64,000 bases of DNA from an uncultured Clostridia bacterium (GTDB lineage: Bacteria > Bacillota > Clostridia > Oscillospirales > Ruminococcaceae), in the NCBI GenBank assembly GCA_947624555.1, contig CANQKW010000001.1, positions 62,001-126,000 of the forward strand, read 5' to 3'. Position numbers and translations under genes: made by a program. Positions 27,948-38,161 of this stretch are shown piece by piece (the first letter of the stretch is position 1; every line of letters starts with the position of its first letter). A model generated the notes under the pieces. That model worked only from the letters and a program-made list of their open reading frames with translations, had not been told where the DNA came from and did not search any database.

Positions 27948-29699
27948 TTACATTAGCGAGAGAAGTCTTTGTGCAGCTCTTTCTGTCGTATAAATATCGC
28001 TGCCGATGTCTATTCCGCTTTCCCTCAACTTATGAGAGAGCCTTGTTATCTGCGGCACATCAAGACCTATTGAAACCAGACTTTCCGTATCGTCGAAAAC
28101 GTTATCAATATAATCGAATTTATATATCTTTCCTTTGTTCATAACTAGCACTTTTTCAGCATATTTGACAATATCTTCCATAGAATGTGAAATCAGAAGA
28201 ATTGTTTTTCCCGATTTTTTGTGGTAATTGCTGATAAGCGAAAGGATCAAATTTCTGCCTTTGGGGTCAAGACCTGCGGCAGGTTCGTCTAGGATAAGCA
28301 TTTCGGGATTCATTGCAAGAACTCCTGCCAGAGCGACACGCCGCTGCTGTCCGCCCGAAAGCTCAAAGGGAGATTTTTCCAGAAGTTTGGATATTCCCAT
28401 AACCTCTGCTGCCTCTTCAACACGTTTTTTTACTTCTTCTTCGGAAAGACCCATATTTTTCGGTCCATAGGCTATATCCTCTGAAACCGTTTCCTCAAAA
28501 AGCTGGTGTTCGGAATATTGAAAAACTATTCCCACTTTAAAGCGAATATCACGGATTTTTACATCTTTTGAATGAATATCGGCGTTATCAATAAAAACTG
28601 TCCCCGAAGTAGGCTTGATAAGCCCGTTTAAATGCTGTATAAGAGTAGATTTTCCGCTGCCCGTATGACCGATTATGCCGATAAATTCCCCGCGAAAAAC
28701 CGTAAGATTTACATTATCAACGGCAGTTTTCTCAAACGGAGTTCCTATGCTGTACTTATAGGTCACATTTTCAAGCCTTGCCGCCTCTTCGGCGTCTTTT
28801 TTTGTTTCGGGGATTTTTTCTCTGATAATATCGGCGGTTTTCTTTTTCAGAGAAAGCTCCGAAATAGCCGCAGAACACTCTTCCTCGAATATTATTTCCG
28901 CGGAAATATCAACTCCGCCGTCCTTTAGCATACAGCAAAGCTCCGTTACCTGCGGAACGTCAAGTCCTACCGCTTTAAGCTCTTTTTCACGGGAAAAAAT
29001 CCTGTGAGGCTCGTCGTCCATTATCACAGATCCTTTGTCCATAACTATTACTCTGTCAGCCTGAGCAGCCTCTTCCATATAATGGGTTATAAGGATAACC
29101 GTGATGCCCTGTTCCCTGTTGAGCCGCTTTATAGTGCTCATAACTTCTTTTCTGCCTTTCGGGTCAAGCATTGCCGTAGGCTCGTCCATAACAATACATC
29201 GAGGCTGCATAGCTATAATGCCTGCAATAGCCACACGCTGTTTCTGACCGCCCGAAAGCTGATGAGGAGCGTGTTCACGAAACTCGTACATATCGACCTG
29301 CTTTAAAGCGCTGTCCACCCGTTCACGTATCTCCTTCGGGGGAACTCCCAAATTTTCGGGAGCAAAAGCCACATCTTCCTCAACGATAGTCGCCACAAGC
29401 TGGTTATCGGGATTTTGAAATACCATACCCACGGTACGGCGGATTTCAAACAATTTCTCCTCACAGGACGTATCAATGCCGTCAACGAAAACTTTTCCTT
29501 CCGTAGGTGTCAAAATAGCGTTAAAATGTTTGGCAAGAGTTGATTTTCCGCAGCCGTTATGTCCCAAAACCGCAAGAAACTGACCCTCGGGAATACTGAG
29601 ATTAACGTTTTTCAGCGCAGGATTTCTGCCTGTTACGTTTCCCTCGTCATCTGTTGTAACATAATCGTAGCACAGATTTTCTGTTCTAATTATATCCAA
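27948..29699 (-). CDS. ecfA: ECF transporter ATPase with two ABC domains in one chain (EcfA1-EcfA2 fusion)
   Basis: Two Walker A ([32 protein letters not shown]), two signature motifs ([26 protein letters not shown]), two Walker B in one 583 aa ORF. Confidence 0.95.
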   Translation of the reverse strand: MDIIRTENLCYDYVTTDDEGNVTGRNPALKNVNLSIPEGQFLAVLGHNGCGKSTLAKHFNAILTPTEGKVFVDGIDTSCEEKLFEIRRTVGMVFQNPDNQLVATIVEEDVAFAPENLGVPPKEIRERVDSALKQVDMYEFREHAPHQLSGGQKQRVAIAGIIAMQPRCIVMDEPTAMLDPKGRKEVMSTIKRLNREQGITVILITHYMEEAAQADRVIVMDKGSVIMDDEPHRIFSREKELKAVGLDVPQVTELCCMLKDGGVDISAEIIFEEECSAAISELSLKKKTADIIREKIPETKKDAEEAARLENVTYKYSIGTPFEKTAVDNVNLTVFRGEFIGIIGHTGSGKSTLIQHLNGLIKPTSGTVFIDNADIHSKDVKIRDIRFKVGIVFQYSEHQLFEETVSEDIAYGPKNMGLSEEEVKKRVEEAAEVMGISKLLEKSPFELSGGQQRRVALAGVLAMNPEMLILDEPAAGLDPKGRNLILSLISNYHKKSGKTILLISHSMEDIVKYAEKVLVMNKGKIYKFDYIDNVFDDTESLVSIGLDVPQITRLSHKLRESGIDIGSDIYTTERAAQRLLSLM

Positions 29700-29720
29700 A
29701 TCAAATACACCTGCCGAATT

Positions 29721-30587
29721 TCACTTAAAACTGATTATAGCCGTACTTCCGCAGGGGAGCGGCATACCCGTTTGTTTCACGGGAAGTCCGATTTCCTCAG
29801 AGATTATCTCAATATCAAATCTTCTGCCAACGGTCATTTGCAGAAGATAGCTCATAACCGAAACCGAAAGTCCCGTAGTATAGCTGTTGAGCAGCACAAA
29901 AAGCGGTTTATCGCTTAGAATTTGCGTAATATCGCACATTAAGCCGTAGATACTGTCCTCAAGTTTCCACATTTCGCCGTTTGTACCGCGACCATAGCTG
30001 GGAGGATCGAGTATAATGCCGTCATACCTGACTCCCCGACGAATTTCCCGTTTAATGAATTTATTTGCGTCATCAACAATCCAACGAATAGGCTTATCCG
30101 ATAAACCTGACAGCTTAGCGTTGGTTTTTGCCCAATCTACCATTCCCTTGACTGCGTCACAATGGCATACGCACGCTCCTGCAGCAGCGCAGGCAAGCGT
30201 AGCGCCACCCGTGTAGGCGAAAAGATTAAGCACGTTTATCGGGCGATGTGCGCTGCTAATAAGCTCAGAGCAATAATCCCAATTTACCGCCTGTTCGGGG
30301 AAAAGACCCGTGTGCTTGAAACCTGTCGGTTTAACGAGAAATGTCAGATTTTTATAGTTTATCTTCCAGCTTTCGGGAAGTTTTCTGCGATAGTCCCAAA
30401 CTCCTCCGCCCTTATCCGAACGAATATATCTTGCGTGAGCCGTATCCCACTCCTGCGAGGCTTTTGCCTCCTTCCAGATGATTTGAGGATCGGGTCGTAT
30501 CAGCGTAACATCTCCCCACCGTTCAAGCCGCTCTCCATCCGAACAGTCAAGAAGTTCATAATCTTTCCATTTATCCGATAATCTCAA
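29721..30587 (-). CDS. Class I SAM-dependent methyltransferase, RlmI/RlmK-like rRNA methylase family
   Basis: VLNLFAYTGGATLACAAAGACVCHCDAVKGMVDWAKTNAKLSGL; YDGIILDPPSYGRG. Confidence 0.88.
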   Translation of the reverse strand: MRLSDKWKDYELLDCSDGERLERWGDVTLIRPDPQIIWKEAKASQEWDTAHARYIRSDKGGGVWDYRRKLPESWKINYKNLTFLVKPTGFKHTGLFPEQAVNWDYCSELISSAHRPINVLNLFAYTGGATLACAAAGACVCHCDAVKGMVDWAKTNAKLSGLSDKPIRWIVDDANKFIKREIRRGVRYDGIILDPPSYGRGTNGEMWKLEDSIYGLMCDITQILSDKPLFVLLNSYTTGLSVSVMSYLLQMTVGRRFDIEIISEEIGLPVKQTGMPLPCGSTAIISFK

Positions 30588-30607
30588 TTTTCTCTCCTGT
30601 TTTCACT

Positions 30608-31663
30608 TTATATATCGTCCAATGTCTGCTGACTGCTGTCCTGAGCAATTCCCAAGTGCTTGTAGGCAAGAGCCGTTGCAATTCTTCCCCGGGGAGATTT
30701 TGCCACAAACCCAAGCTGCATAAGATACGGCTCGCAGACGTCCTCCAGGGTGACCGACTCCTCGTTCAAAGCCGAAGCCAGAGTCGAAAGTCCCACAGGA
30801 CCTCCGTTATAGCCTTTGATTATCATTTCAAGAAAACGTCTGTCAAGGCTGTCAAGACCCAAGTCGTCTATTTCGAGCTTTTTCAGCGAAATATCTGCAA
30901 TCTCACGGGTGATTTTTCCGTTTCCCAAAACCTCTGCAAAATCGCGGACACGCTTTAATAAACGGTTAGCAATTCTGGGTGTGCCTCTTGAACGGCGTGC
31001 GATTTCCATAGCGCCGTCTTTCATACAGGGTATGCCCATAATAACCGCCGAACGCTGTACAATATCACAAAGCTGCTCGTGAGAGTAAAGCTCAAGGCGC
31101 TGGACTACTCCAAATCTGTCACGAAGAGGCGCAGAAAGCTGTCCCGAACGTGTTGTTGCACCTATCAGCGTAAATTTCGGCAAATCAATCCTGATTGAAC
31201 GTGCCGCAGGACCGTTTCCCATAACAATATCAAGCGCATAGTCCTCCATTGCGGGATAAAGCACTTCCTCAACCTGTCTGGAAAGGCGGTGTATCTCATC
31301 AATAAAAAGAACGTCATTCGGCTGTAAATTCGTAAGCAAAGCCGCCAAATCTCCTGCTTTTTCGATAGCAGGTCCCGAAGTTATGCGGATATTTACGCCC
31401 ATTTCATTTGCGATAATGCAGGAAAGCGTGGTTTTACCCAGTCCCGGAGGTCCGTATAAAAGCACGTGGTCAAGACATTCCCCTCGCTTTTTTGCAGCCT
31501 CGATATAGACCGACATATTCTCCTTGACCTTGTCCTGTCCGATATATTCAGCAAGCGTTTTCGGTCGGAGAGTAAGCTCCATATCGTTATCCGACAAGGC
31601 GGCAGTAGGAGCAACCATACGTTCCTCTATGACATCAAATTCATCGCCAGACATCTCAAGCAT
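30608..31663 (-). CDS. ruvB: Holliday junction branch migration helicase RuvB
   Basis: [57 protein letters not shown]. Confidence 0.98.
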   Translation of the reverse strand: MLEMSGDEFDVIEERMVAPTAALSDNDMELTLRPKTLAEYIGQDKVKENMSVYIEAAKKRGECLDHVLLYGPPGLGKTTLSCIIANEMGVNIRITSGPAIEKAGDLAALLTNLQPNDVLFIDEIHRLSRQVEEVLYPAMEDYALDIVMGNGPAARSIRIDLPKFTLIGATTRSGQLSAPLRDRFGVVQRLELYSHEQLCDIVQRSAVIMGIPCMKDGAMEIARRSRGTPRIANRLLKRVRDFAEVLGNGKITREIADISLKKLEIDDLGLDSLDRRFLEMIIKGYNGGPVGLSTLASALNEESVTLEDVCEPYLMQLGFVAKSPRGRIATALAYKHLGIAQDSSQQTLDDI

Positions 31664-31689
31664 ATCTAAAAACCTTTCTGTTCGCAGAA

Positions 31690-32592
31690 TTACTCTTTCT
31701 GCTTTTTCTCGATTTTTCTGTAATAAAGCTTTGGCAGATCTTCGCCGCTAAATCCGGTTTCGTTAAAGCTTAAAATAGCATTTATTCGGCGGTTTATCTC
31801 TTCGGGGTCGTGTATGCCGCAAAGCTGTGCCTTTTTGCACTCTTCCTCTGCCTTTTCTCGGTTTCCGAGCATTGCATAGTAATTTGCAAATTCCGAATGT
31901 ACAAGCGGATGATTTTCGTTTATCTTTACCAGTTTGTTCAGCGTTTCGAAAGCCTCATCGTATTCTCCTCGGATAAGCCGTATTTTCACTATATTGAAGT
32001 ATGCATAGCCGTTGTTCGGGTCGTAACGCAGCGTCTGCTCGAAACAGTACATAGCGGAGTCGAGATTTCCCTCGGAGAAATATGCGTGTCCTAAGCGTGA
32101 CTGTGCCTCAGGATTATCGGGGGAAAACTCTACAGCCTTTCTGTAGCACCACAGGAGCTTTGCCTCTGATTTAGTGGCATTGTACAGATTTATAAGCCAC
32201 TCTACGCAAAACATCTGATTTTGCCTTACATCAGCCTGCGAAAGAGCTCTCTGGAGATATTCCTCCGATTTTGCAAGCTTTCCGCTAAAAAAAGAGTAAA
32301 TTCCCTTGTATGCAAGATTAGCGGTTTTATCACGGTTTACAATTCTTATCCCGTCCTTGCCTAATGCCATTAAAGCGTGCCGCCTTTTGTCAAGATATGG
32401 AATTAAAAACTCTTTTATCAGAATTATCGCAAGGTACACCGCACCGCCTATAATCACAAGCTGTAAAGCCAATGTAGGGAACGAAGAGCTTTCGGGATAA
32501 CTTGTGAAAATCGTGAACAAGGCATATGAAAAAACAAATCCCAAACCTGCGCACGCACACCCGAAACCTATAGATTTTTTCTTATTACCCAA
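31690..32592 (-). CDS. Tetratricopeptide repeat membrane protein
   Basis: Two N-terminal TM segments then TPR units ([67 protein letters not shown]). Confidence 0.85.
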   Translation of the reverse strand: MGNKKKSIGFGCACAGLGFVFSYALFTIFTSYPESSSFPTLALQLVIIGGAVYLAIILIKEFLIPYLDKRRHALMALGKDGIRIVNRDKTANLAYKGIYSFFSGKLAKSEEYLQRALSQADVRQNQMFCVEWLINLYNATKSEAKLLWCYRKAVEFSPDNPEAQSRLGHAYFSEGNLDSAMYCFEQTLRYDPNNGYAYFNIVKIRLIRGEYDEAFETLNKLVKINENHPLVHSEFANYYAMLGNREKAEEECKKAQLCGIHDPEEINRRINAILSFNETGFSGEDLPKLYYRKIEKKQKE

Positions 32593-32628
32593 AGAAAATT
32601 CCCCTTCCGTATTATGTCAAACCGCTCC

Positions 32629-33216
32629 TTAAGCGAGATTTTTAAGTCCGAATTTTATAAGTTCCTCGACGGTTGCGTCAGCGTCTGCGCCTGCCAGAGC
32701 CGCCGAGCACTGCGCAGGATTGAAACCGAGCGTCTGCAAAGCCAACAGCGCCTCTGACAGACTGTTTCCCGAAACTGCGGGAACGCTTTGAAGTTCTGAC
32801 GCAGAATAATTCTGATTTTTTTCGACTTTATCCTTAAGCTCAAGAACTATTCTCTGTGCAATTTTTGCTCCTATTCCCTGAGAACGTTTCAGAGTATTGC
32901 TGTCGCCCGTTGCAATACAAAGCGCAAGCTTTGACGGAGTTATATCCGATAAGATCGAGAGAGCCGCCTTAGGTCCTACTCCCGATACGGAAATTAGCTG
33001 TTTGAAACTCAAAAGCTCAGAATTATCCGCAAACCCGAACAAATCGACCGAATTTTCGGTTATGTGAAGATATGTACAGAGCCTTACCTCGTCAAGGTCA
33101 CGTATCTTTGCCAAAGTATTCATAGTTGTGCGGCACGCATATCCCACGCCGCCGCACTCAACAACGGCAAGTCCCTGTTCCCAATGGATAAGCTTTCCTC
33201 TAAGGCTGTAAATCAT
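32629..33216 (-). CDS. ruvA: Holliday junction branch migration protein RuvA
   Basis: MIYSLRGKLIHWEQGLAVVECGGVGYACRTT...LISVSGVGPKAALSIL...GIGAKIAQRIVLELKDK. Confidence 0.97.
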   Translation of the reverse strand: MIYSLRGKLIHWEQGLAVVECGGVGYACRTTMNTLAKIRDLDEVRLCTYLHITENSVDLFGFADNSELLSFKQLISVSGVGPKAALSILSDITPSKLALCIATGDSNTLKRSQGIGAKIAQRIVLELKDKVEKNQNYSASELQSVPAVSGNSLSEALLALQTLGFNPAQCSAALAGADADATVEELIKFGLKNLA

Positions 33217-33227
33217 AATAATTCTCC

Positions 33228-33731
33228 TCAAAAGTTGTCACGAGCAATTTCCGATAATCTGGAGCCGCCCGTGTGACCGTGACAAATCGCAATAGCAAGC
33301 GCATCAGCCGCATCATCGGGCTTTGGTATCTCATTCAGATGAAGAATATTTTTAGTCATTTCCTGCATCTGCCGTTTTTCAGCACGTCCGTAGCCCGTCA
33401 CCGCAACCTTTACCTGGAGCGGCGTGTATTCAAATATAGGAATATTTCGCTGAGCTGCCGCAAGAGTAATTACTCCTCTTGCCTCTGCAACGTCTATTCC
33501 CGTGGTAATATTTGTGTTGAAATAAAGTTTTTCCACGCTCATACAGTCGGGTCTGAATTTATCCAGAAGAATATTCATATCTTCATAGATTTCTTTCAGA
33601 CGAATATCAAACCTTTCCTTAGGAGAAGTCGTGATAGCACCGTATTTCAAAACCTTAAAATTAACGTTATCATAGCTGAGAACGCCAAAGCCTACTATCG
33701 CATAACCGGGATCTATTCCTAAAATTCTCAT
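33228..33731 (-). CDS. ruvC: Holliday junction endonuclease RuvC
   Basis: MRILGIDPGYAIVGFGVL; SVEKLYFNTNITTGIDVAEARGVI; DAADALAIAICH. Confidence 0.97.
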   Translation of the reverse strand: MRILGIDPGYAIVGFGVLSYDNVNFKVLKYGAITTSPKERFDIRLKEIYEDMNILLDKFRPDCMSVEKLYFNTNITTGIDVAEARGVITLAAAQRNIPIFEYTPLQVKVAVTGYGRAEKRQMQEMTKNILHLNEIPKPDDAADALAIAICHGHTGGSRLSEIARDNF

Positions 33732-34336
33732 TATGTGTAACTCTCGTTATCCGTGATATAATGCCTTACTCTCAGCGGAATTTCAAGCTTTTCCGAAAGC
33801 CTGCGGCACTCTTCGATTTCTTCCTGCGAGATAATATCCACAACCGTAAACATTACTTTTTTACAGATTTTTTTCATATCCACAGCGAAATTTATCATCT
33901 CATTGAAAGCATTTTTATTGACCTCTTCGCTGAATTTCGGTCGGGTCACTTCAATGTAACGCACGGCATTCGGAGCGTTTAAGCTTACCGAAACGCAGTC
34001 TATAAGTCCTCGGAATTTTTCAAGGTCGAAATCTTTGTACTTCGGCATAAGCCTGAGCAAGCCGTTGGTATTAAGTCTTATCGACATATCCGAGTTCTTT
34101 TTGATATATTCGGCAGTTTTTATCAGCATATCGGCTCGTGTGGCAGGCTCTCCGTATCCGCAGAAAACTGCCTCGGTCACACCTGTTTTATCAAACCTGT
34201 CAAATGCGTCACATATTTCCTCAAAAGACGGCTCGTGTTCCAGCCAAAGACTGTCGTTATCCTTTACGCTGTCACCGTTTTTCCGCAGGCAGAAAACGCA
34301 GTCGCAAGGGCAGCCGTTTGTGATATTTATATACAT
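33731..34336 (-). CDS. Radical SAM protein (TatD-associated radical SAM-like)
   Basis: MYINITNGCPCDCVFCLRKNGDSVKDNDSLWLEHEPS; GYGEPATRADMLIKTAEYIKK; CxxxCxxC cluster present. Confidence 0.85.
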   Translation of the reverse strand: MYINITNGCPCDCVFCLRKNGDSVKDNDSLWLEHEPSFEEICDAFDRFDKTGVTEAVFCGYGEPATRADMLIKTAEYIKKNSDMSIRLNTNGLLRLMPKYKDFDLEKFRGLIDCVSVSLNAPNAVRYIEVTRPKFSEEVNKNAFNEMINFAVDMKKICKKVMFTVVDIISQEEIEECRRLSEKLEIPLRVRHYITDNESYT

Positions 34337-34398
34337 ATTTCCGCCGAAATTATAAAAAACAGTCAATTTTACCCCTCTTTTTCGACAAATAAATTTTA

Positions 34399-34455
34399 AT
34401 CTGTGTCTGTTGACGTTTCTCCCCTGCTGAGAAAAAAGTCCAAATCGTCATTACT
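34399..34455. repeat. Leader repeat, copy 2 (diverged)
   Basis: Minus strand AGTAATGACGATTTGGACTTTTTTCTCAGCAGGGGAGAAACGTCAACAGACACAGATT, aligns to copy 1. Confidence 0.7.
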
Positions 34456-34460
34456 CTTTG

Positions 34461-34517
34461 ATTTACGTCTGTCGGTTTCTCTCCTGTAGGGGGAAAACCT
34501 AAATTGCCAATCTTACT
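34461..34517. repeat. Leader repeat, copy 1
   Basis: Minus strand AGTAAGATTGGCAATTTAGGTTTTCCCCCTACAGGAGAGAAACCGACAGACGTAAATC; imperfect hairpin at 34474-34499. Confidence 0.7.
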
Positions 34518-34518
34518 T

Positions 34519-34547
34519 ATTATACCACTTTTCGCTCTTAATGTCAA
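34519..34547 (-). promoter_or_regulatory. Perfect-consensus promoter upstream of radical SAM-ruvCA operon
   Basis: Minus strand TTGACA-17 nt-TATAAT. Confidence 0.75.
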
Positions 34548-34554
34548 GACAGAA

Positions 34555-34587
34555 ATAGAGGTCAGAACTTCAAATCCTGACCTCTAT
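34555..34587 (-). terminator. Hairpin downstream of tRNA-Leu, same family as 40676-40708
   Basis: ATAGAGGTCAG-11 nt-CTGACCTCTAT (11 bp perfect arms) followed on minus strand by TTTCT. Confidence 0.75.
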
Positions 34588-34672
34588 CCTCGTTACATAA
34601 TGCTTTTCATCTTCGTCCGCAAAATAAAGCAACGCCGCACCCACGCCGAAAAGGGTGCAGCGGCATGCTGCA

Positions 34673-34759
34673 TGGTGCCGGTGGTGGGACTTGAACCCAC
34701 ACGCTGTTGCCAGCAGCGGATTTTGAGTCCGCCTCGTCTGCCAATTCCAACACACCGGC
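34673..34759 (-). tRNA. tRNA-Leu(CAA), CCA encoded
   Basis: Minus strand GCCGGTG...GCGGA-CTCAAAA-TCCGC...GTGGGTTCAAGTCCCAC...CACCGGC-A-CCA; long class II variable arm. Confidence 0.95.
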
Positions 34760-34773
34760 ATTCTTACCGTAAT

Positions 34774-34802
34774 ATTATACAATATTTCGGTGATTTTGTC
34801 AA
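34774..34802 (-). promoter_or_regulatory. Perfect-consensus promoter for tRNA-Leu
   Basis: Minus strand TTGACA-17 nt-TATAAT, 14 nt before the mature 5' end. Confidence 0.8.
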
Positions 34803-34811
34803 GGGGGTATT

Positions 34812-35366
34812 TTAATTTCCCTCAAAAAAATGATACCGATTGTAAATTTCGCCGTTAAAGTCTTTCCACAGGAACTCTCCGCTGCTGTAGGTCATAAATC
34901 CGTGCGGCGACTTCTCCTTCGGGATTGAAACAGAGCCGGGGTTCATATAAACATAATCCTCGTGAGAAACGCATTTCGGGACGTGGGTGTGTCCGTTGAG
35001 CAAAATATCCCCCTTATGGAGCGGAGGCAGATTATTCTCGTTGAAATTATGCCCGTGAGAAATGAAAACCGTACATTCGGGGAGCGAAATAAGCGCATAT
35101 TCCGCAAGAACGGGAAATTCAAGAACCATTTGGTCGACCTCTGCCTCGCAGTTTCCCCTTACGCAAAGAATGTCATTCTTGTATGAATTAAGCATTTCAA
35201 TGACGCTTTTCGGGGAATATTCTTTCGGAAGGTCGTTTCTGGGACCGTGATAAAGCAAATCCCCCAATAAAACAAGCCTGTCTGCTCCCTCTTCTTTATA
35301 GGCATTGAGCAGTTTTTCGCAGTAATAAGCCGAACCGTGTATATCTGAGGCAATCAAAAGTTTCAT
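34812..35366 (-). CDS. yfcE: YfcE-family metallophosphodiesterase
   Basis: MKLLIASDIHGSAYYCEKLL; VLLGDLLYHGPRN; VRGNCEAEVD; LLNGHTHVP; MNPGSVSIPKE. Confidence 0.93.
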   Translation of the reverse strand: MKLLIASDIHGSAYYCEKLLNAYKEEGADRLVLLGDLLYHGPRNDLPKEYSPKSVIEMLNSYKNDILCVRGNCEAEVDQMVLEFPVLAEYALISLPECTVFISHGHNFNENNLPPLHKGDILLNGHTHVPKCVSHEDYVYMNPGSVSIPKEKSPHGFMTYSSGEFLWKDFNGEIYNRYHFFEGN

Positions 35367-35368
35367 AA

Positions 35369-38161
35369 TCAGTTCTCCTCATCAATATCATTTTCGGGAA
35401 TAACAGGCGGTTCGGATACTTCATAGCTGACAGTTTTTTGCACAAACATCATATCGTCTTCGTCCGTTTCGGGTATTTCGGGAAATTCGGGGATAGTTTC
35501 TGTATTTTCCTCAGAATTATCGGATAATTCGGCTGATTTTTTCCTTTTATGCCTTACAGTAAATCTCACGATTATCATAACCGCAAGCAAACCTACTCCG
35601 CACGCCGTAAGAATAAGTCCTGTTTTAAGACCGGCTGGGAAAAACGACAGAATTATCGTATGCTCTCCCGAAGGAACGCTAAGGCTCAAAAGCGTTTTAT
35701 TGACCGCAGACGCAATCGTACACTCTCCGCCGTCGATTGTCGCTGTCCAGCCATCCTCAAAGGGGATAGTTGTGAACAAAGCGCAGTTTTCCTCTGCATT
35801 GACCTTAATTTCAAACGAAGAAAATTCTGTTTTGTTTACCTCGCAGTACTGACTTCTCATCTCGCTTGTAAACTCGCTGAGTATCTCCTTATCAAGTACA
35901 TAAAATTCGGGGTCTTTAAGGATTATCTCCTGATTTGGCTTAAGTTCGATTTTAAGCTCTTCGCCCGACTCATACTCGCCCAGATAAACTATGCAGTGAT
36001 TTTCATTCTGGAAGTAATTTTTAAGGTACTCTCCATTGAGATAAAGTTTACATTCACGCTCATAAATCGTCGGCAGATAGACATAAGCAACGCCCGATTT
36101 CGGCATTATCACGCTGTAGGAAACCCAGGCGTCCTCCTTTTCATAACGTTTCTTGTAGCTGTAATATCCGTCAACTGTAGAGCCTATCGTGATATTTTTA
36201 TTGTCAAAAACTATGTCATTTATTTTTGTAAAAATCTGCGGATCTTCCGTGTAATTTCGTCCCATAAGAATGCCTGCAAGCCTCTGCTGGAACAGGAACG
36301 GGGACTCATAATCAATTGTACTGCCTATTGCCTTTTCATCGGCGAGATAAGCTATCGGCAAAGCGTCCGTATTAACGTTGACCTGTGCGCCGAATTTGTT
36401 TTGTACGGATATTTCTTCGGAATACTGAGCAAATCTGCTGTCCTTTGAGATAACATATTTTACGCCGAAAATATCATCTGTGAGCATTGTTGCTCCGTCA
36501 TATCTCGAATAATGGTCCCGTGCGCCAAATCCCAGATCGCTTAACAGCTTGATAACCTTAGAATTATACGTGCTGGTAGAATGTGAAAATCCGTACAGAC
36601 CTGTCGCCATAGGATCGTTTACGGTGCGGTGATAGGTCTTTTCAAGTCTGTAAAAGCCGCTGTCCTGCGACTTTATCTGATTTACAATATTTCTCGTTTC
36701 GGGGATCTCGTCGGCATAGCTTGAACGTTCGGAATAATACACATCATCGTTGATTTTATAAATATACATTACCGCATTTGTAAAAAGCTCGATACAAACG
36801 ACCGCCGAGATAAATCCTTTCATCACGTTTGTACTGTGATATTTTTTCCAGCCGAGGGCAAATGCGGCTATAATTCCCAAAAAAACTACCGGAACAACTA
36901 TCACAAGAGCCGTATCGAAATGCTCTCCTCCGCCGAAATAATCGCAGAACAAAAGCACTCCCAGCAGGACAAAAAAAGCCGTTCCTATCTGTTTTGTACT
37001 GACCTTTTCGATATTGTCAAAAGCCTCTGCGCCGAAAATTATCAGCAGGAAAATTATAGCAAACGAATAGCGATACGGCATCCAGACAGGCACCTGTCCG
37101 CCGTGCCAGAGCATATCGACAGGCTTTATATACATCGAAAGAGCCATTACTCCGAGCAGAAATCCGCCGCCTACCCTTTTACGGAGAGAAATTTTGCTGC
37201 AAATAAAGTAAATTACAACGAAAATCAACGCAAGAGTTCCGCAGTAAAGCATAGGAAGTCCGTCGGGACGCTCTGTGTCGTAAATTCCCGGAAAGAGCTT
37301 TACAAAAGCGTCTGCGAAATTAAAGTTCTCTTTCGGCGTAAAGTCTGCAATATTGCCGATTTTTCCGTTTTGAAGAGATTTAAACACGGGAATAATCACA
37401 AAGCAGGACATCAGAACAGCACTTACAGAGCTTAAAGCATATACTCCTGCCGTCCTGAAATAGTCCTTTACGCCGCCGATTTTTCTTGAAGATACAAAAT
37501 AAATTATATACAGCGCAGAAAAAATTCCCACCATATAGCCTATATAATAATTTGCAAGGAAAATATACAGCAAAGAGAGCGTATAGAGCAAAAATCCCCG
37601 TTTTTCGCAAATTCTCTCCACGCCCATTATTACAAGAGGCAGGGCAACAAGTCCGTCCAGCCACATTGGATTTATCGTGTGAGCGACAAAATATCCGCAC
37701 AGCGCAAACATCACCGAAAACAAAATCGCCGTACAATCCGAGAATTTTCGGTGCATTTTAAGATAAAATGAGGCGGAAAGTCCCACCGCCCCCGATTTAA
37801 CGAGCAGCATAACAAGTATTCCTTCGGTTATGCATTCACGGGGAAACAGCCAGATTATAAAATTAAACGGACTAGCCAGATAATATGCGAATGTTCCGAA
37901 AAATTCTCCCGAAAGAGAACCGCTCCAGCAATAAAAAATGCTTTCCTTGCCGCCGAACACATCATACATATAGTCATAATAGCATACGTACTGAGCATTC
38001 AGGTCAAGAGCAAGCACAGACTTTACTCCGAACGGATATATCCTAAAAGCAGCATAAGCCGCAAAAAGAATTGCGGCAGGAATTATAAAGCTGAGCCAGT
38101 ATGATTTTTTTGACAGCACAGCCCTCCAAAAGCTTGATTTATCGCCCATATATTTACTCAC
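35369..38161 (-). CDS. YfhO-family multi-TM membrane protein
   Basis: 930 aa, many TM segments; N-terminal RIYPFGVKSVLALDLNAQYVCYYDYMYDVFGGKESIFYCWSGSLSGEFFGTFAYYLASPFN. Confidence 0.88.
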   Translation of the reverse strand: MSKYMGDKSSFWRAVLSKKSYWLSFIIPAAILFAAYAAFRIYPFGVKSVLALDLNAQYVCYYDYMYDVFGGKESIFYCWSGSLSGEFFGTFAYYLASPFNFIIWLFPRECITEGILVMLLVKSGAVGLSASFYLKMHRKFSDCTAILFSVMFALCGYFVAHTINPMWLDGLVALPLVIMGVERICEKRGFLLYTLSLLYIFLANYYIGYMVGIFSALYIIYFVSSRKIGGVKDYFRTAGVYALSSVSAVLMSCFVIIPVFKSLQNGKIGNIADFTPKENFNFADAFVKLFPGIYDTERPDGLPMLYCGTLALIFVVIYFICSKISLRKRVGGGFLLGVMALSMYIKPVDMLWHGGQVPVWMPYRYSFAIIFLLIIFGAEAFDNIEKVSTKQIGTAFFVLLGVLLFCDYFGGGEHFDTALVIVVPVVFLGIIAAFALGWKKYHSTNVMKGFISAVVCIELFTNAVMYIYKINDDVYYSERSSYADEIPETRNIVNQIKSQDSGFYRLEKTYHRTVNDPMATGLYGFSHSTSTYNSKVIKLLSDLGFGARDHYSRYDGATMLTDDIFGVKYVISKDSRFAQYSEEISVQNKFGAQVNVNTDALPIAYLADEKAIGSTIDYESPFLFQQRLAGILMGRNYTEDPQIFTKINDIVFDNKNITIGSTVDGYYSYKKRYEKEDAWVSYSVIMPKSGVAYVYLPTIYERECKLYLNGEYLKNYFQNENHCIVYLGEYESGEELKIELKPNQEIILKDPEFYVLDKEILSEFTSEMRSQYCEVNKTEFSSFEIKVNAEENCALFTTIPFEDGWTATIDGGECTIASAVNKTLLSLSVPSGEHTIILSFFPAGLKTGLILTACGVGLLAVMIIVRFTVRHKRKKSAELSDNSEENTETIPEFPEIPETDEDDMMFVQKTVSYEVSEPPVIPENDIDEEN

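Noticed and set aside
34570-34782. 70-aa ORF running through tRNA-Leu
   Set aside because: Contains the translated tRNA (CWNWQTRRTQNPLLATACGFKSHHRHH), a well-known false ORF.
35549-36448. 299-aa plus-strand ORF inside yfhO
   Set aside because: Antisense to a well-supported 930-aa YfhO-like ORF; composition typical of a shadow frame.
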